Below, one piece after another: positions 47,063 through 56,310 of a DNA stretch of 64,000 nucleotides; the first letter of the stretch is position 1, and each line of letters starts with the position of its first letter. A model generated the notes under the pieces. The model was given only the letters and a program-made list of their open reading frames with translations, was not told the DNA's origin and made no database searches. The DNA lies in contig NZ_VANU01000001.1 in NCBI RefSeq assembly GCF_005771535.1, positions 372,001 to 436,000 on the forward strand, given 5' to 3'. A program made the translations under genes and the position numbers. Origin of the DNA: Arcobacter arenosus. Lineage in GTDB: Bacteria > Campylobacterota > Campylobacteria > Campylobacterales > Arcobacteraceae.

Positions 47063-47105
47063 GTGCCAAAATATGATGAAAACACGAATTATTCTATTTT
47101 GGCAC
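47063..47105. repeat. 11-bp inverted repeat downstream of flavodoxin gene
   Basis: GTGCCAAAATA (47063-47073) and its complement (47095-47105) enclose 21 nt. On the minus strand it follows the flavodoxin gene and could be its terminator, although the T-run comes 8 nt after the stem. On the plus strand the loop carries a ribosome site and a 13-codon frame. Confidence 0.55.
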
Positions 47106-47114
47106 GGGTTTTAA

Positions 47115-47606
47115 TTAAAAAAAAGTAGAGATGTTTTCACACCAAGATTCAATTCTTTCATCTGTTAGTTCAGGTTGATTATCTTCATCTATTACAAGTC
47201 CTACAAACTCTTCACCAACAACTGCTGTTGATTCTTCAAAATCATAAGTTTCAATAGAAGTAAATCCAACAATATTTGCACCATTATTTGATACAACTTC
47301 ATAAAGTGTTCCTAAAGCATTTGCAAACTCATCACCATAAGAGTCTTGATCCCCTAAACCAAATAAGGCAACTGTTTTTCCATTGAAATCTATTTGTTTA
47401 AATTCATCAAAACAATCTTCCCAGTCATCTTGAAGTTCGCCATCTCCCCATGTTGGAGTCCCTATAATTGCGATTTCACAATCTTTTAATTTAGATATTC
47501 CATCTTTTGAAATATCTACAATCTCAAAACCATCTAACTTTTCATGTATCTTATTTGCTACTTCTTCAGTATTTCCTGTACTTGTTGCAAAAAAAATTGC
47601 TTTCAT
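47115..47606 (-). CDS. fldA: Flavodoxin
   Basis: 163-aa long-chain flavodoxin, an FMN electron carrier that can replace ferredoxin when iron is scarce. The phosphate loop FFATSTGNTEEVA is at 5-17, the FMN-flanking loop is PTWGDGELQDDW near 51, and the long-chain insert is GLGDQDSYGDEFANALG. It is the last gene of a four-gene unit behind two Fur-like boxes, which fits induction under iron limitation. In Campylobacterota flavodoxin also takes electrons from pyruvate oxidoreductase. Confidence 0.96.
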   Translation of the reverse strand: MKAIFFATSTGNTEEVANKIHEKLDGFEIVDISKDGISKLKDCEIAIIGTPTWGDGELQDDWEDCFDEFKQIDFNGKTVALFGLGDQDSYGDEFANALGTLYEVVSNNGANIVGFTSIETYDFEESTAVVGEEFVGLVIDEDNQPELTDERIESWCENISTFF

Positions 47607-47633
47607 AATATATTAATCCTTTTTTTTCTAAAT

Positions 47634-48395
47634 TTATCTTAATGTTGAACGTAATGAATAAGGTATCAACTTAATCTCATACTCACCACAAGTTACCTCA
47701 TCAGTTTTTACTTGTATATGTTTATTAAAATTTTCATTTTTAGGATATACCAAATAAACCTGCTTAAACTCTGTAGTTTTTATACACTCAACTGCTTTTT
47801 TTATGTGTGCATCAATATTTAAATTTTTAGCATCTATAAATTCCCAAAATGTGAAAATCTTAGTACAAAAACTATGAAGTTCAGATTTTATATCAATAGA
47901 ATCATTATTTATAAAAACCTCCCTATTCTCTCCACCATTTAAGATTTTATTACTAACAAAATTTTTAAAGATTTTTTCACCCTCTAAAAATAAAGAAAAA
48001 TCTTTATTCTCTAAAATATCAATCAAAAAATAAGCTTTGTTTATATCAGTAAACTCCAATGTATTTTTTATATCAAAATTTTTAAACTCAAATTTTAGTT
48101 CTTCATTTAAATTTTTTATAAATTTATTAATCTTATTAGTTTTTTCAACATCTATTTTTTTTATTGGAGAAAAAGAATAAGAACTATATTTTAAATTTTT
48201 TACTATCTTTTTTATAAAAAGTTCAAAAAGCGTATTTCTCTTACACTCTTTTATCTCCTCCTTTGAAAACTTATAATTCTCATCAACTTCTTGATTAAAA
48301 AACTTCAAAAACATAAGTCTTTTATTTATCTCACTTTGGAACTTATCAAAAGATGGTAAGTATTCATTTTCACTTGAAAAACCAAAATATTTCAT
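47634..48395 (-). CDS. Uncharacterised protein in the flavodoxin operon
   Basis: 253 aa, no family recognised. It is Lys/Phe/Glu-rich, without signal peptide or membrane helix, and predicted mostly helical up to about 190, with a strand-rich end (QVYLVYPKNENFNKHI...YEIKLIPYSLRS). Three Cys are scattered (around 52, 188 and 210). It lies between a 67-aa unknown gene and flavodoxin in a Fur-box-preceded operon, so a role in iron-limited metabolism is inferred. Confidence 0.7.
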   Translation of the reverse strand: MKYFGFSSENEYLPSFDKFQSEINKRLMFLKFFNQEVDENYKFSKEEIKECKRNTLFELFIKKIVKNLKYSSYSFSPIKKIDVEKTNKINKFIKNLNEELKFEFKNFDIKNTLEFTDINKAYFLIDILENKDFSLFLEGEKIFKNFVSNKILNGGENREVFINNDSIDIKSELHSFCTKIFTFWEFIDAKNLNIDAHIKKAVECIKTTEFKQVYLVYPKNENFNKHIQVKTDEVTCGEYEIKLIPYSLRSTLR

Positions 48396-48406
48396 TTTAT
48401 TTCCTT

Positions 48407-48610
48407 TTATCTTCTTCTATCTAGAATTCGAATATCTATATTTGTTGTAAATTTATATTTTATAAAGTTGCTATCTAAAATATGTGCTATTGCTAAAAAC
48501 TCTTCTAAATCAGCGTTTTCAGAACCTTTTAAATTAACAACTCTTTTTGTACTTGGCTCATATCTATAGTTTTTAAAACTATTAATTTCATCAATTATTA
48601 TTTCACTCAT
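48407..48610 (-). CDS. Small uncharacterised protein in the flavodoxin operon
   Basis: 67 aa with a mixed alpha/beta pattern (VVNLKGSENADLEEFLAIAHIL, then IKYKFTTNIDIRILDRRR). It has no signal peptide, helix or metal motif. Gene gaps are 3 and 11 bp to the neighbours, which favours a genuine operon member. I do not recognise the family. Confidence 0.65.
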   Translation of the reverse strand: MSEIIIDEINSFKNYRYEPSTKRVVNLKGSENADLEEFLAIAHILDSNFIKYKFTTNIDIRILDRRR

Positions 48611-48613
48611 TTT

Positions 48614-48916
48614 TCAACCCTCACATTTATTCATTTTTAAAAACTTACAAAGTTCACAGTGAACTGAACTTGCACTTCTTTTTGTACAAATCAATGGAAT
48701 ATTTTTCTTTTTTGCTTCATTTTTATATTTATACATGGCGTTGTGATTAATAAAATCTGTAATCATCAATACAAAATCAGAATCTTGTGGAATCTCTTTT
48801 TTACATGCGCTTGATTTTTTTCTTGTATCCCAGTGGGTAACAGAAAATTTTCCAAAACTATCTAATATATTTTTAATGGTATTAATCTTGTCTCCACCAA
48901 TAATTAAAACTGACAT
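48614..48916 (-). CDS. DUF2325-family protein
   Basis: 100 aa. The Rossmann-like start MSVLIIGGDKINTIKNIL, HWDTRKKSSACKKEIP and a C-terminal SVHCELCKFL match the DUF2325 family, which has no known activity. The ATG at 48916 follows AAGGAG with 5 nt spacing, and the GTG two codons upstream is weaker. It is the first gene of the flavodoxin operon, with a Fur-like box 14 bp upstream of the start. The CxxC near its end could bind metal. Confidence 0.8.
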   Translation of the reverse strand: MSVLIIGGDKINTIKNILDSFGKFSVTHWDTRKKSSACKKEIPQDSDFVLMITDFINHNAMYKYKNEAKKKNIPLICTKRSASSVHCELCKFLKMNKCEG

Positions 48917-48929
48917 AAACACTCCTTAA

Positions 48930-48944
48930 TGATAATGAATATCA
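48930..48944. promoter_or_regulatory. Fur-like box at the DUF2325-flavodoxin operon
   Basis: TGATAATGAATATCA, 13 of 14 fixed positions of the 7-1-7 Fur pattern, 14 bp before the operon's first start codon. It is one base different from the box at 35669. Confidence 0.68.
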
Positions 48945-48981
48945 GTATAATAAATAAATTTAACTTAAAGTTTGCTAATTT

Positions 48982-48996
48982 TGATAACTATTATCA
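48982..48996. promoter_or_regulatory. Second Fur-like box in the divergent region
   Basis: TGATAACTATTATCA, with perfect six-base arms. It lies between the flavodoxin operon and the MscS-type gene, 28 bp before the TATAAT of the latter, so it could affect either promoter. Confidence 0.65.
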
Positions 48997-49023
48997 TAAA
49001 ACTACAAATAAGTTCATTTTTTA

Positions 49024-49029
49024 TATAAT
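49024..49029 (+). promoter_or_regulatory. -10 of the mechanosensitive channel gene
   Basis: TATAAT, followed by a GGAGAG ribosome site and the ATG at 49053. The short leader is about 17 nt. Confidence 0.55.
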
Positions 49030-49052
49030 GTCATTTTTAAATTGGAGAGATT

Positions 49053-50927
49053 ATGAGAACAAAACAAATACTATTTTTATTTCTTTTTTTACCCTTATTT
49101 ATGTTTTCTCAAGAAAATGTAAATAGTCCACAAGCACCTGAAAATAGTAGTATCGAAAACACTAAAAATATTTCAGAACCATTAGATAGTGGGGAAGAAA
49201 AACTAAATGAGCAAATTGAGTTTGCAAAAAATATTTTAAAAAATATAAATGATGAATTTTATTTAAGTACAAATTTTAATGAAATAAATTATAGCTCGCA
49301 AATTAACTACTTAGAGACAAAAATCGATGCTAACGAAAGAGCAAATAATGAACTAGCAATGGTTAGAGATCAGATTGCAGTTTTAAAAATAAAAGAGGAA
49401 AGATTTTTTTATAATACTTTAAAAGAATTAACAAATGCAAAAAAACTTTTCAAAGATAAAGAATATTTTGAAAATGTTTTAAATAATAATATTGAGCTTC
49501 TAAAACAAAATTCAGTTGATAAATTTAAAACATTTTATGAAAGTGAAAAAAGTAGTGATAACTATATCTCTAATGAATTAGTTAAAAACTATATTAAACT
49601 ACAAGAACAAAATTCACAACAACTTTTTACACTTAACTATTTAAAAGAAAACCTTTCTTCAATTAGAGTTTCAAACTTTTTTGTTGATAAATTTAACCTA
49701 CAATATTTAAGTTCAATAATAGATTCATACCCTGTAATATCTACACTTTCAGATTTTAGTTCTTATTATTTAAAAGTTTCTATTGGTGATATTGTTATTG
49801 TCTTAGCAATCCTACTAATATTTAAATTATTTATTGCAAAGATTATTCATATTTTAATTACTGTTTTAAAGTATATAATTATCAAAAGTAAGAAAAATAA
49901 AAAAGATGAAAAAGATGATGAAGATATAGATGAAGAAGAGAGTCTTGGTTTAGAAACATATTTAGAAGAATCTATTGAAAAACCTTTGCTTATAGCTTTA
50001 TATACTTTATCAATTCATATTTCAATATATATTCTAATAAAAGACCCTGAACTTTTAAACAAAATAATACCTTGGCTAAACACTTTTTATTTAGGTATTA
50101 CAACATGGGCAGTTTATTCACTTCTTACAAATAGTATTAGTAATTATGCTCAACATTTAGTTGAAACCCATCCTAATGTAAGACGTGAAATGATTGTTTT
50201 TATAATGAGAATTATAAAAATCATCTTGATTTTACTTGTAATTTTATTTTTATTTACCCAATTAGGAATCGATATAAAAGCTATTGCAGCTTCTCTTGGA
50301 GTTGGGGGTATCGCTATTGCTTTAGCATCTAAAGATACCTTAGCAAACTTCTTTGGTTCACTTAGTATTATGATTGATAACTCTTTTTCTCAAGGGGATT
50401 GGATAGTTGTAAATGATATTGAGGGTACAGTTGTTGATATAAGAATGAGAACTACTAGAATAAGAACATTTGATAACGCAATGATTACAGTTCCAAATTC
50501 AGAAATTGCAAATGCCCATATTAAAAACTATACTAAAAGAAAAATTGGTAGAAGAATAAAAATGACTTTAGGTGCTACCTATGAAAACAAGATTGAAGAT
50601 ATAGTAAATTTAAAACATGATATTTATGAAATGCTTACTAACCACCCAGGTATTGCAACAGAAAAAGAACATATTGTACGAAAAAGTAAAAAATTTGAAG
50701 GTATATCTAGGGATGATTTACATGGTGTAAAAAGAAATCTAATGGTATATGTTGATGAGTATGGTGCTAGTTCTGTAAATATTATGGTTTATTGTTTTAC
50801 TAGAAGTCCAGACTGGGAAGATTGGTTAGCTGTAAAAGAGGATGTGATTGTAAAAATTCATAAATTATTTGAAAAAAATAATTGTGACTTTGCATATCCA
50901 ACACAAACATTACATCTTAAAAAATAG
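49053..50927 (+). CDS. MscS-family mechanosensitive channel
   Basis: 624 aa. A signal peptide (about 1-20) is followed by a helical periplasmic domain of about 210 residues, then about five helices interrupted by a Lys/Asp/Glu-rich cytosolic loop near 285-305. The pore helix reads SLGVGGIAIALASKDTLANFFGS near residues 411-433, and the MscS beta domain follows (GDWIVVNDIEGTVVDIRMRTT). It releases solutes on hypo-osmotic shock. It is larger than E. coli MscS (286 aa) and closer to the MscM/YbiO layout. Confidence 0.92.
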   Translation: MRTKQILFLFLFLPLFMFSQENVNSPQAPENSSIENTKNISEPLDSGEEKLNEQIEFAKNILKNINDEFYLSTNFNEINYSSQINYLETKIDANERANNELAMVRDQIAVLKIKEERFFYNTLKELTNAKKLFKDKEYFENVLNNNIELLKQNSVDKFKTFYESEKSSDNYISNELVKNYIKLQEQNSQQLFTLNYLKENLSSIRVSNFFVDKFNLQYLSSIIDSYPVISTLSDFSSYYLKVSIGDIVIVLAILLIFKLFIAKIIHILITVLKYIIIKSKKNKKDEKDDEDIDEEESLGLETYLEESIEKPLLIALYTLSIHISIYILIKDPELLNKIIPWLNTFYLGITTWAVYSLLTNSISNYAQHLVETHPNVRREMIVFIMRIIKIILILLVILFLFTQLGIDIKAIAASLGVGGIAIALASKDTLANFFGSLSIMIDNSFSQGDWIVVNDIEGTVVDIRMRTTRIRTFDNAMITVPNSEIANAHIKNYTKRKIGRRIKMTLGATYENKIEDIVNLKHDIYEMLTNHPGIATEKEHIVRKSKKFEGISRDDLHGVKRNLMVYVDEYGASSVNIMVYCFTRSPDWEDWLAVKEDVIVKIHKLFEKNNCDFAYPTQTLHLKK

Positions 50928-51023
50928 CATGAATATAGCCTTTGTTACTTTTTTTAATATAATTTGAAAATTAATTAATAATTTTTTAAAAATAATTAGA
51001 TTTTAAAAAAATTATTTTATTTA

Positions 51024-51035
51024 TTTGGTTATAAT
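51024..51035 (+). promoter_or_regulatory. Extended -10 of the CZB chemoreceptor gene
   Basis: TTTGGTTATAAT, identical to 17814-17825. It lies 39 bp before the start codon. Confidence 0.5.
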
Positions 51036-51074
51036 ATCTGATTCTTATAAAAAAAATTAATCAAAGGCGGGTGC

Positions 51075-53624
51075 ATGAGCATAAAAAACAAGTCCCTTTT
51101 CTTAGTGATTTCATTTATTGTACTATTGATTTTAAATGGTGCAGGAATTTTTATTTCACTAGATAAAATAAAAAAAGCAAATGAACATCTAATTGAAGAA
51201 GCTAATCTAACAAAATCTTTTCTTCACTTACAATATAAGATTAAAGAGTTACAAGAGATTTCAACTGATATTGCATTAATGGGTGATGAAGAAGGAATTA
51301 AAGAGATAAACAATATAGTTGAGGATTATAAAAAACAACGTATTGAAATTTCTAAATTTAAAATTAGAGAAGAGAATAAAAAACATCTTCAAACAATAGA
51401 TACAAATTTTGAAGAATACTCAAATGCACTTTTAAACATGGCAAAAGCAGGTATAACAAGAGTAAGCTCTAGAGAAGAATCTGAAGCACAAATGGCTGGT
51501 TTTGATAAAGCTGTAGAGAATATTGAAAATTCATTAGAAGAGCTTAATCTTGCAAACATTTTTGAACTAAAATATTATATTGTATCTATTCAAGAAATTT
51601 TAACTGATGCTTTAGCAGTGGGAGATACAAGTGGATTTAGTGAAGTTGATGAACTACAAAAGAAAACATCTACAATCTTTGCTGAAATTTCAAATGATTT
51701 TCCACAACTAAAATCTAAAATCAACGAGCTTTCAAATAATATTGCTAATATGATTAGTACTGGTAAACAAATGGCTTCTAAAGGTGAACTATTTCATACT
51801 CAAATAGAACTTACAAGAAAAAATATGGAAATTGTAGATGGTAAAAATGTAATTATCTCAGAACATATAACAAAAGCAGTAACTAATATCGAAAAATCAA
51901 TGAACCTTAGTATCAAAGAAGATATTGAAACAATTGATATGGCTAGAAATATTTTATTTATCCTTGGAGTTGTTTTCTTTGCTGCTGTTATTTTACTATC
52001 AGTTATTATAAAAGGAATTCTATCAAATATCCAAAAACTTGATATTGGTGTTGCAGGATTATTAGATTCAAACTCTGAAACAAAAGTTAATATCAATACA
52101 AATGATGAGATTGGTAGAATCTCTACAAACTTTAATACTTACATTGACAAAATTCAAGAGGGTAAAATAATTGATGAAAAAGCTATTATCCAAGCTAGAA
52201 AAGTTATGGGTAAAGTTAGTGTTGGTTTATATAACGATAGAATTAACATTAAAGGAAGTTCAGAAGCAGTTAATACACTAATTAATTCAATTAATAGTAT
52301 GATTGAAGTATCACAAAAAAATATGCAAGCAATCTCTAAAGTATTAAATGAACTTTCAAATGCAAAATATGATACTGAAATTCCAAGATTAGAAGGAGTT
52401 ACAGGTTTAGTTGCAGTATTACTTGATGGGACAAGGGTAGTTCAATCAACATCAAATGAAGTTTTAGCTTTAATTGATAATGCCAATAAAAGACTTACTT
52501 TCCAAGCACAAGATATGGCAGAATCTGCAAATGGTTTAAGTATCTCTGCAAATGAACAAGCTGCTGCTTTGGAGCAAACAGCTGCAGCAGTACAAGAGGT
52601 TACTTCAACGATTGAAGCAAACAATGAAAATGCTATAAAAATGGCTAAATTTGCAAAAAGTGTTTCTGATTCATCTAAAACAGGTGTTGCCCTTGCAAAC
52701 AAAACTACAAAATCAATGGATGAATTAAGTGCAGAAGTTAATACTATTAATGAAGCAATTACAATTATTGACCAAATCGCTTTCCAAACAAATATTCTTT
52801 CACTTAACGCTGCAGTTGAAGCTGCAACTGCTGGAGAAGCAGGTAAAGGTTTTGCGGTAGTTGCTCAAGAAGTTAGAAATCTAGCAGCAAGAAGTGCTGA
52901 TGCTGCAAAAGAGATTAAAGAATTAGTTGAAAGTGCAACAGTTAAAGCAAAAGCAGGTAAAGAGGTTGCGGATCAAATGATTGAAGGATTTAAAGGTCTT
53001 GATGATGATATTGCTATGACAATGGAGATTATTGAAGATGTTACAAATGCTTCAAGGGAGCAACAACATGCAATGATTCAAATTAATGATACTATTAACT
53101 CACTAGATAGAGAGACACAAAAAAATGCTCTTGAAGCTACAAACTTAAGTGATATGGCAAAACATACAAAAGATCTTGCTCTTCAACTTCAAAGTGCAGT
53201 TGATAGAACAACTTTTACCCCTGAAGCAAAAAGAAGAGTTTGTAATGCAAATATGATTTTTGATTTAAATAAATTAAAAACTGACCATATTAATTTCAAA
53301 GCTCATAACTTCTCTTGTTGTAAAGCTGGTGATAAATTTGCTGTTAAATCACATACTGAATGTGATATGGGTAAATGGATAATTGAAAATGAAAATTCAG
53401 ATTTTGCTCAAAGTGAAGCGTGGAAAAAAATGAAAGAGGAACATATTCTAGTTCATCAAAAAATAAAAGAGGTAGTTGATTTATATGCTGATGAAAGCGA
53501 AAATGATGAAATTATTTTGGTAACAGAAAATCTTGAAGAACATGTTCAAGAGATTTTTAGTCTATTAGATGACATAAAAGAGTTTAACTGTGATTTACAA
53601 TTTAAAAAGAGAAAGGAAAACTAG
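51075..53624 (+). CDS. Chemoreceptor with C-terminal zinc-binding CZB domain
   Basis: 849 aa. TM1 (about 6-27), a helical periplasmic sensor (about 30-290) without a Cache signature, TM2 (about 292-314), HAMP and the signalling hairpin ([16 protein letters not shown]) are followed by a CZB domain from about residue 715. Its ligands are visible as a His in [10 protein letters not shown], Cys in [10 protein letters not shown], and two later His ([15 protein letters not shown]). CZB domains bind zinc and can detect hypochlorous acid or redox change. The gene ends directly against a PAS-only gene (no gap). Confidence 0.93.
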   Translation: MSIKNKSLFLVISFIVLLILNGAGIFISLDKIKKANEHLIEEANLTKSFLHLQYKIKELQEISTDIALMGDEEGIKEINNIVEDYKKQRIEISKFKIREENKKHLQTIDTNFEEYSNALLNMAKAGITRVSSREESEAQMAGFDKAVENIENSLEELNLANIFELKYYIVSIQEILTDALAVGDTSGFSEVDELQKKTSTIFAEISNDFPQLKSKINELSNNIANMISTGKQMASKGELFHTQIELTRKNMEIVDGKNVIISEHITKAVTNIEKSMNLSIKEDIETIDMARNILFILGVVFFAAVILLSVIIKGILSNIQKLDIGVAGLLDSNSETKVNINTNDEIGRISTNFNTYIDKIQEGKIIDEKAIIQARKVMGKVSVGLYNDRINIKGSSEAVNTLINSINSMIEVSQKNMQAISKVLNELSNAKYDTEIPRLEGVTGLVAVLLDGTRVVQSTSNEVLALIDNANKRLTFQAQDMAESANGLSISANEQAAALEQTAAAVQEVTSTIEANNENAIKMAKFAKSVSDSSKTGVALANKTTKSMDELSAEVNTINEAITIIDQIAFQTNILSLNAAVEAATAGEAGKGFAVVAQEVRNLAARSADAAKEIKELVESATVKAKAGKEVADQMIEGFKGLDDDIAMTMEIIEDVTNASREQQHAMIQINDTINSLDRETQKNALEATNLSDMAKHTKDLALQLQSAVDRTTFTPEAKRRVCNANMIFDLNKLKTDHINFKAHNFSCCKAGDKFAVKSHTECDMGKWIIENENSDFAQSEAWKKMKEEHILVHQKIKEVVDLYADESENDEIILVTENLEEHVQEIFSLLDDIKEFNCDLQFKKRKEN

Positions 53625-54014
53625 ATGGCTACTGGTGTTGAAACAATATTAAGCGACAATGCTTTTTTAGTAAGTGAAACAGATGCCAAAGGGATTATTA
53701 TCTTTGCAAATGAAGAGTTTTGTAATGTTGCAGAATACACAAAAGATGAACTTGTAGGAAAATCTCACAATTACGTTAGACATGAAGATATGCCAAAAGC
53801 AGCCTTTGAAGATTTATGGAAAACAGTAAAAGCCGGTAGTGTTTGGCAAGGTTTTGTAAAAAATAAAACAGCCAGTGGAGGTTTTTATTGGGTTTATGCA
53901 ACTGTTTATCCATATAAAAATGAAGCTAATGAACAATGTTATATGTCTATTAGAAGAAAACCTTCAAGGGAAAATATTAATAAATATACTGAACTTTATA
54001 AAAGTATGGTTTAA
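53625..54014 (+). CDS. Aer/CetB-like PAS-domain protein
   Basis: 129 aa consisting of one PAS domain with the Aer-type flavin-site pattern (KSHNYVRHEDMPKAAFEDLW, then GFYWVYATVYPY). It has no transmembrane helix or kinase. The ATG starts immediately after the stop codon of the chemoreceptor. In Campylobacter, CetB (PAS) works with CetA (receptor) for energy taxis, and this pair has the same logic. Probably FAD-binding and cytoplasmic; that is inference. Confidence 0.88.
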   Translation: MATGVETILSDNAFLVSETDAKGIIIFANEEFCNVAEYTKDELVGKSHNYVRHEDMPKAAFEDLWKTVKAGSVWQGFVKNKTASGGFYWVYATVYPYKNEANEQCYMSIRRKPSRENINKYTELYKSMV

Positions 54015-55567
54015 TCACCAATTAAAGTACTTGGAATAGTGAGCTTAAAGAAAGCTCCTTTTCTTGTTATATTGTTAAACTCTAAAAGGTCATTTTTAAA
54101 TTCTACTTTTCCATTTAACCTATTTTCCACAATATCTTTTACCATATAAAGACCAATTCCAGTTCCTAATGATTCATGTTTTGTAGTAAAATATGGTTCA
54201 AATATTCTATCTATAATATCATCAGGGATTCCCCCTGCATTATCTTTTATTTGAATTTCAAGGTTATTGTTTTTTGTTATGTCTACTGTTAATTCCACAA
54301 TTTTTTCATCAAAAGACTTATTATTAAAAGCATCTTTTGCATTGTTTAAAATATTTAATGTTGTCTGTAAGATTTCATTATAATGTCCAGTAAATTTCAC
54401 TTTACTATTAACATTAATTTTTAGTTCTATATTATTTGATTTATAACTACTTGTGATTAGATTATTAATTCTGCTAGTAAACTCATATAAGTCAAAAATA
54501 GAACTATTTTTATCTATTTTAAAAAAGTTTTGAAAATCATCAATTGTTTGTGAAAGATATTTTGTTGTATCAATAATAACACCCAAAGAGTTTGTTAAAT
54601 CATCATCTTTTAAAACATTTAACTCTTTTTGAATTTTTAAACCAGATGCTGCTGTTGAGATTGTGCTTAGTGGTTGTCTCCATTGATGGGCAATATTTCT
54701 TATCATTTCACCCATTGAAGCTAGTTTTGATTGATTATATAAGGCCTCTTCTGTTCTTTTATTCTCTTCTTCTAATCTTAATATATCAGTAATATCTTCT
54801 CCTGAAGAGAGCATCCCTATAACATTTTTATCACTATCTAATAGTATTTTATTTCGCCAAGATATTGTTCTTTCTTCAATTTTACATTTAATTCTATTTG
54901 TAAACTTATCTTCAAATTCTATTGACTTAGCACAAAGCTTTTTAAAATGCTCAAAAACTTCTAAAGTGTCTTCTTCAAATAAGAAGTTTTTAAACCAGTT
55001 TCTACCAATAATTTCATACTCTTCAAAACCTAATATCTCACAAGCTTTTCTATTTACTAAAGTGACATGACCATTAATATCCAAAGCAACAATAATCACA
55101 TCAACAATATCTAAATACAATTGCATTGTTTTTGTTTGTTCTAAAATAGTATCTTGTATTTTTTTTCTTTTTGATATATCATTTATAAAAGCAATAGAAT
55201 ATAAATACTCTCCATTTTTATCACTTATATGGTTTATAAAAACCTCTACCCAGATAAATCTTGAGTCTTTTCTTACACATTTTTTTTCATAATTTGTAAC
55301 TAATAGAGAATCAATTGTTTCATTATAGTGAAACCTATCATCTTTGTGGGTTACTTCTTGAAAACTCAAGTTTAATAATTCATTTTTTTCATATTTAAAA
55401 ATTTTGCAAAATCTTTCATTTACATCTATAAAAGAACCTTTTTTATCAAGATAAGCAATACCAAGTTTTGATTCTTCAAATAAAGTATTATAGTGTCTAG
55501 CTAGATTATCTATTACACTTTTTTGCTCTTTTATAATTGTATTTAAATTTTCAAAATCTTTTGACAT
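54011..55567 (-). CDS. PAS-PAS sensor histidine kinase (cytoplasmic)
   Basis: 518 aa with no membrane helix. Two PAS domains (about 12-132 and 145-265; KKGSFIDVNERFCKIFKYEK and NGHVTLVNRKACEILGFEEYE) lead to the H-box GEMIRNIAHQWRQPLS and an HATPase with NEILQTTLNILNNAKDAF, DNAGGI and GTGIGLYMVKD. It shares its last 4 bp with the PAS gene on the other strand. Upstream, two small unknown genes are nearly contiguous and may be its partners. No response regulator is adjacent. Confidence 0.92.
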   Translation of the reverse strand: MSKDFENLNTIIKEQKSVIDNLARHYNTLFEESKLGIAYLDKKGSFIDVNERFCKIFKYEKNELLNLSFQEVTHKDDRFHYNETIDSLLVTNYEKKCVRKDSRFIWVEVFINHISDKNGEYLYSIAFINDISKRKKIQDTILEQTKTMQLYLDIVDVIIVALDINGHVTLVNRKACEILGFEEYEIIGRNWFKNFLFEEDTLEVFEHFKKLCAKSIEFEDKFTNRIKCKIEERTISWRNKILLDSDKNVIGMLSSGEDITDILRLEEENKRTEEALYNQSKLASMGEMIRNIAHQWRQPLSTISTAASGLKIQKELNVLKDDDLTNSLGVIIDTTKYLSQTIDDFQNFFKIDKNSSIFDLYEFTSRINNLITSSYKSNNIELKINVNSKVKFTGHYNEILQTTLNILNNAKDAFNNKSFDEKIVELTVDITKNNNLEIQIKDNAGGIPDDIIDRIFEPYFTTKHESLGTGIGLYMVKDIVENRLNGKVEFKNDLLEFNNITRKGAFFKLTIPSTLIGD

Positions 55568-55570
55568 TAA

Positions 55571-55975
55571 TTATCTTTCAACAAGTAAATCTGCTTTACT
55601 TTTTAAATCTTTTTTTAAAAACTCTTCTTCCCTTTTAGAAAATTTAGAATTTTTATTTTCTTTGGATGGAAGTATATCATTATTTTTCTGATAAGCCTGT
55701 CCTTTTAATTTCTCTTCTTTTGGTTTAAAGATACTAAAAATCGAAACAGTTATAGCAATTGATGATAAAATACTAAAAATTATTATTACCCATTTTGAAA
55801 TTAATGCTATTTCTAAAAACTCTAGTTTTTCTTTTAAAGTTAAGTACTCTACAACATCAGAGTATATTGCATTTGCAGAGATTGCAAGAATCAATAAAAA
55901 AGCAATAAGTATAACTTTTTTTCTAAATTTATATAAGTAGTACCAAAATAGTGCTGATTTTATTTGTTTCAACAT
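55571..55975 (-). CDS. Uncharacterised two-helix membrane protein
   Basis: 134 aa. Two membrane helices (about 20-40 and 60-85) flank a short loop, and the cytosolic tail is Lys/Glu-rich (KPKEEKLKGQAYQKNNDIL). No family is recognised. It lies 3 bp before the kinase gene and 9 bp after the 93-aa gene, so a common transcript is likely. Confidence 0.7.
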   Translation of the reverse strand: MLKQIKSALFWYYLYKFRKKVILIAFLLILAISANAIYSDVVEYLTLKEKLEFLEIALISKWVIIIFSILSSIAITVSIFSIFKPKEEKLKGQAYQKNNDILPSKENKNSKFSKREEEFLKKDLKSKADLLVER

Positions 55976-55984
55976 ATTCTATTC

Positions 55985-56266
55985 TTATATAAAAAAATCT
56001 AAGCCTAAAATAGCCAAAGCACCAATTAAACTTTTAGTTTTTAAATCATCTTTTATTTTATTCTCTTCATCAACAATTATTATTTCAAGCTCTTCATCTG
56101 TATAATCATCAAAGGTTTTGTGGTGTTCTGCAAGTCTAGCCTTTGTTCTTAATATAGCTTTTTCTCTTATTTTATTTTTAACTGCAGCCTTTAATTCCCT
56201 TCCTTTTAAAGAGGGATAATCAAATAACTTAGTTGTATTTTGCTTGATTCTATTTTTTAAACCCAT
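55985..56266 (-). CDS. Small basic uncharacterised protein
   Basis: 93 aa, strongly basic N-terminal half (GLKNRIKQNTTKLFDYPSLKG), acidic middle and a short hydrophobic end (LIGALAILGLDFFI). It could associate with the membrane through that end. I do not recognise the family. It is first in the possible three-gene unit with the kinase. Confidence 0.68.
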   Translation of the reverse strand: MGLKNRIKQNTTKLFDYPSLKGRELKAAVKNKIREKAILRTKARLAEHHKTFDDYTDEELEIIIVDEENKIKDDLKTKSLIGALAILGLDFFI

Positions 56267-56310
56267 TTTTATTCCAAAATTTAATTTTAGAATATTATAT
56301 CATCTTTAGA

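Noticed and set aside
47004-47069. Longer start of the L,D-transpeptidase gene
   Set aside because: The added residues would bury the lipoprotein signal, and the ATG at 47003 has a better ribosome site.
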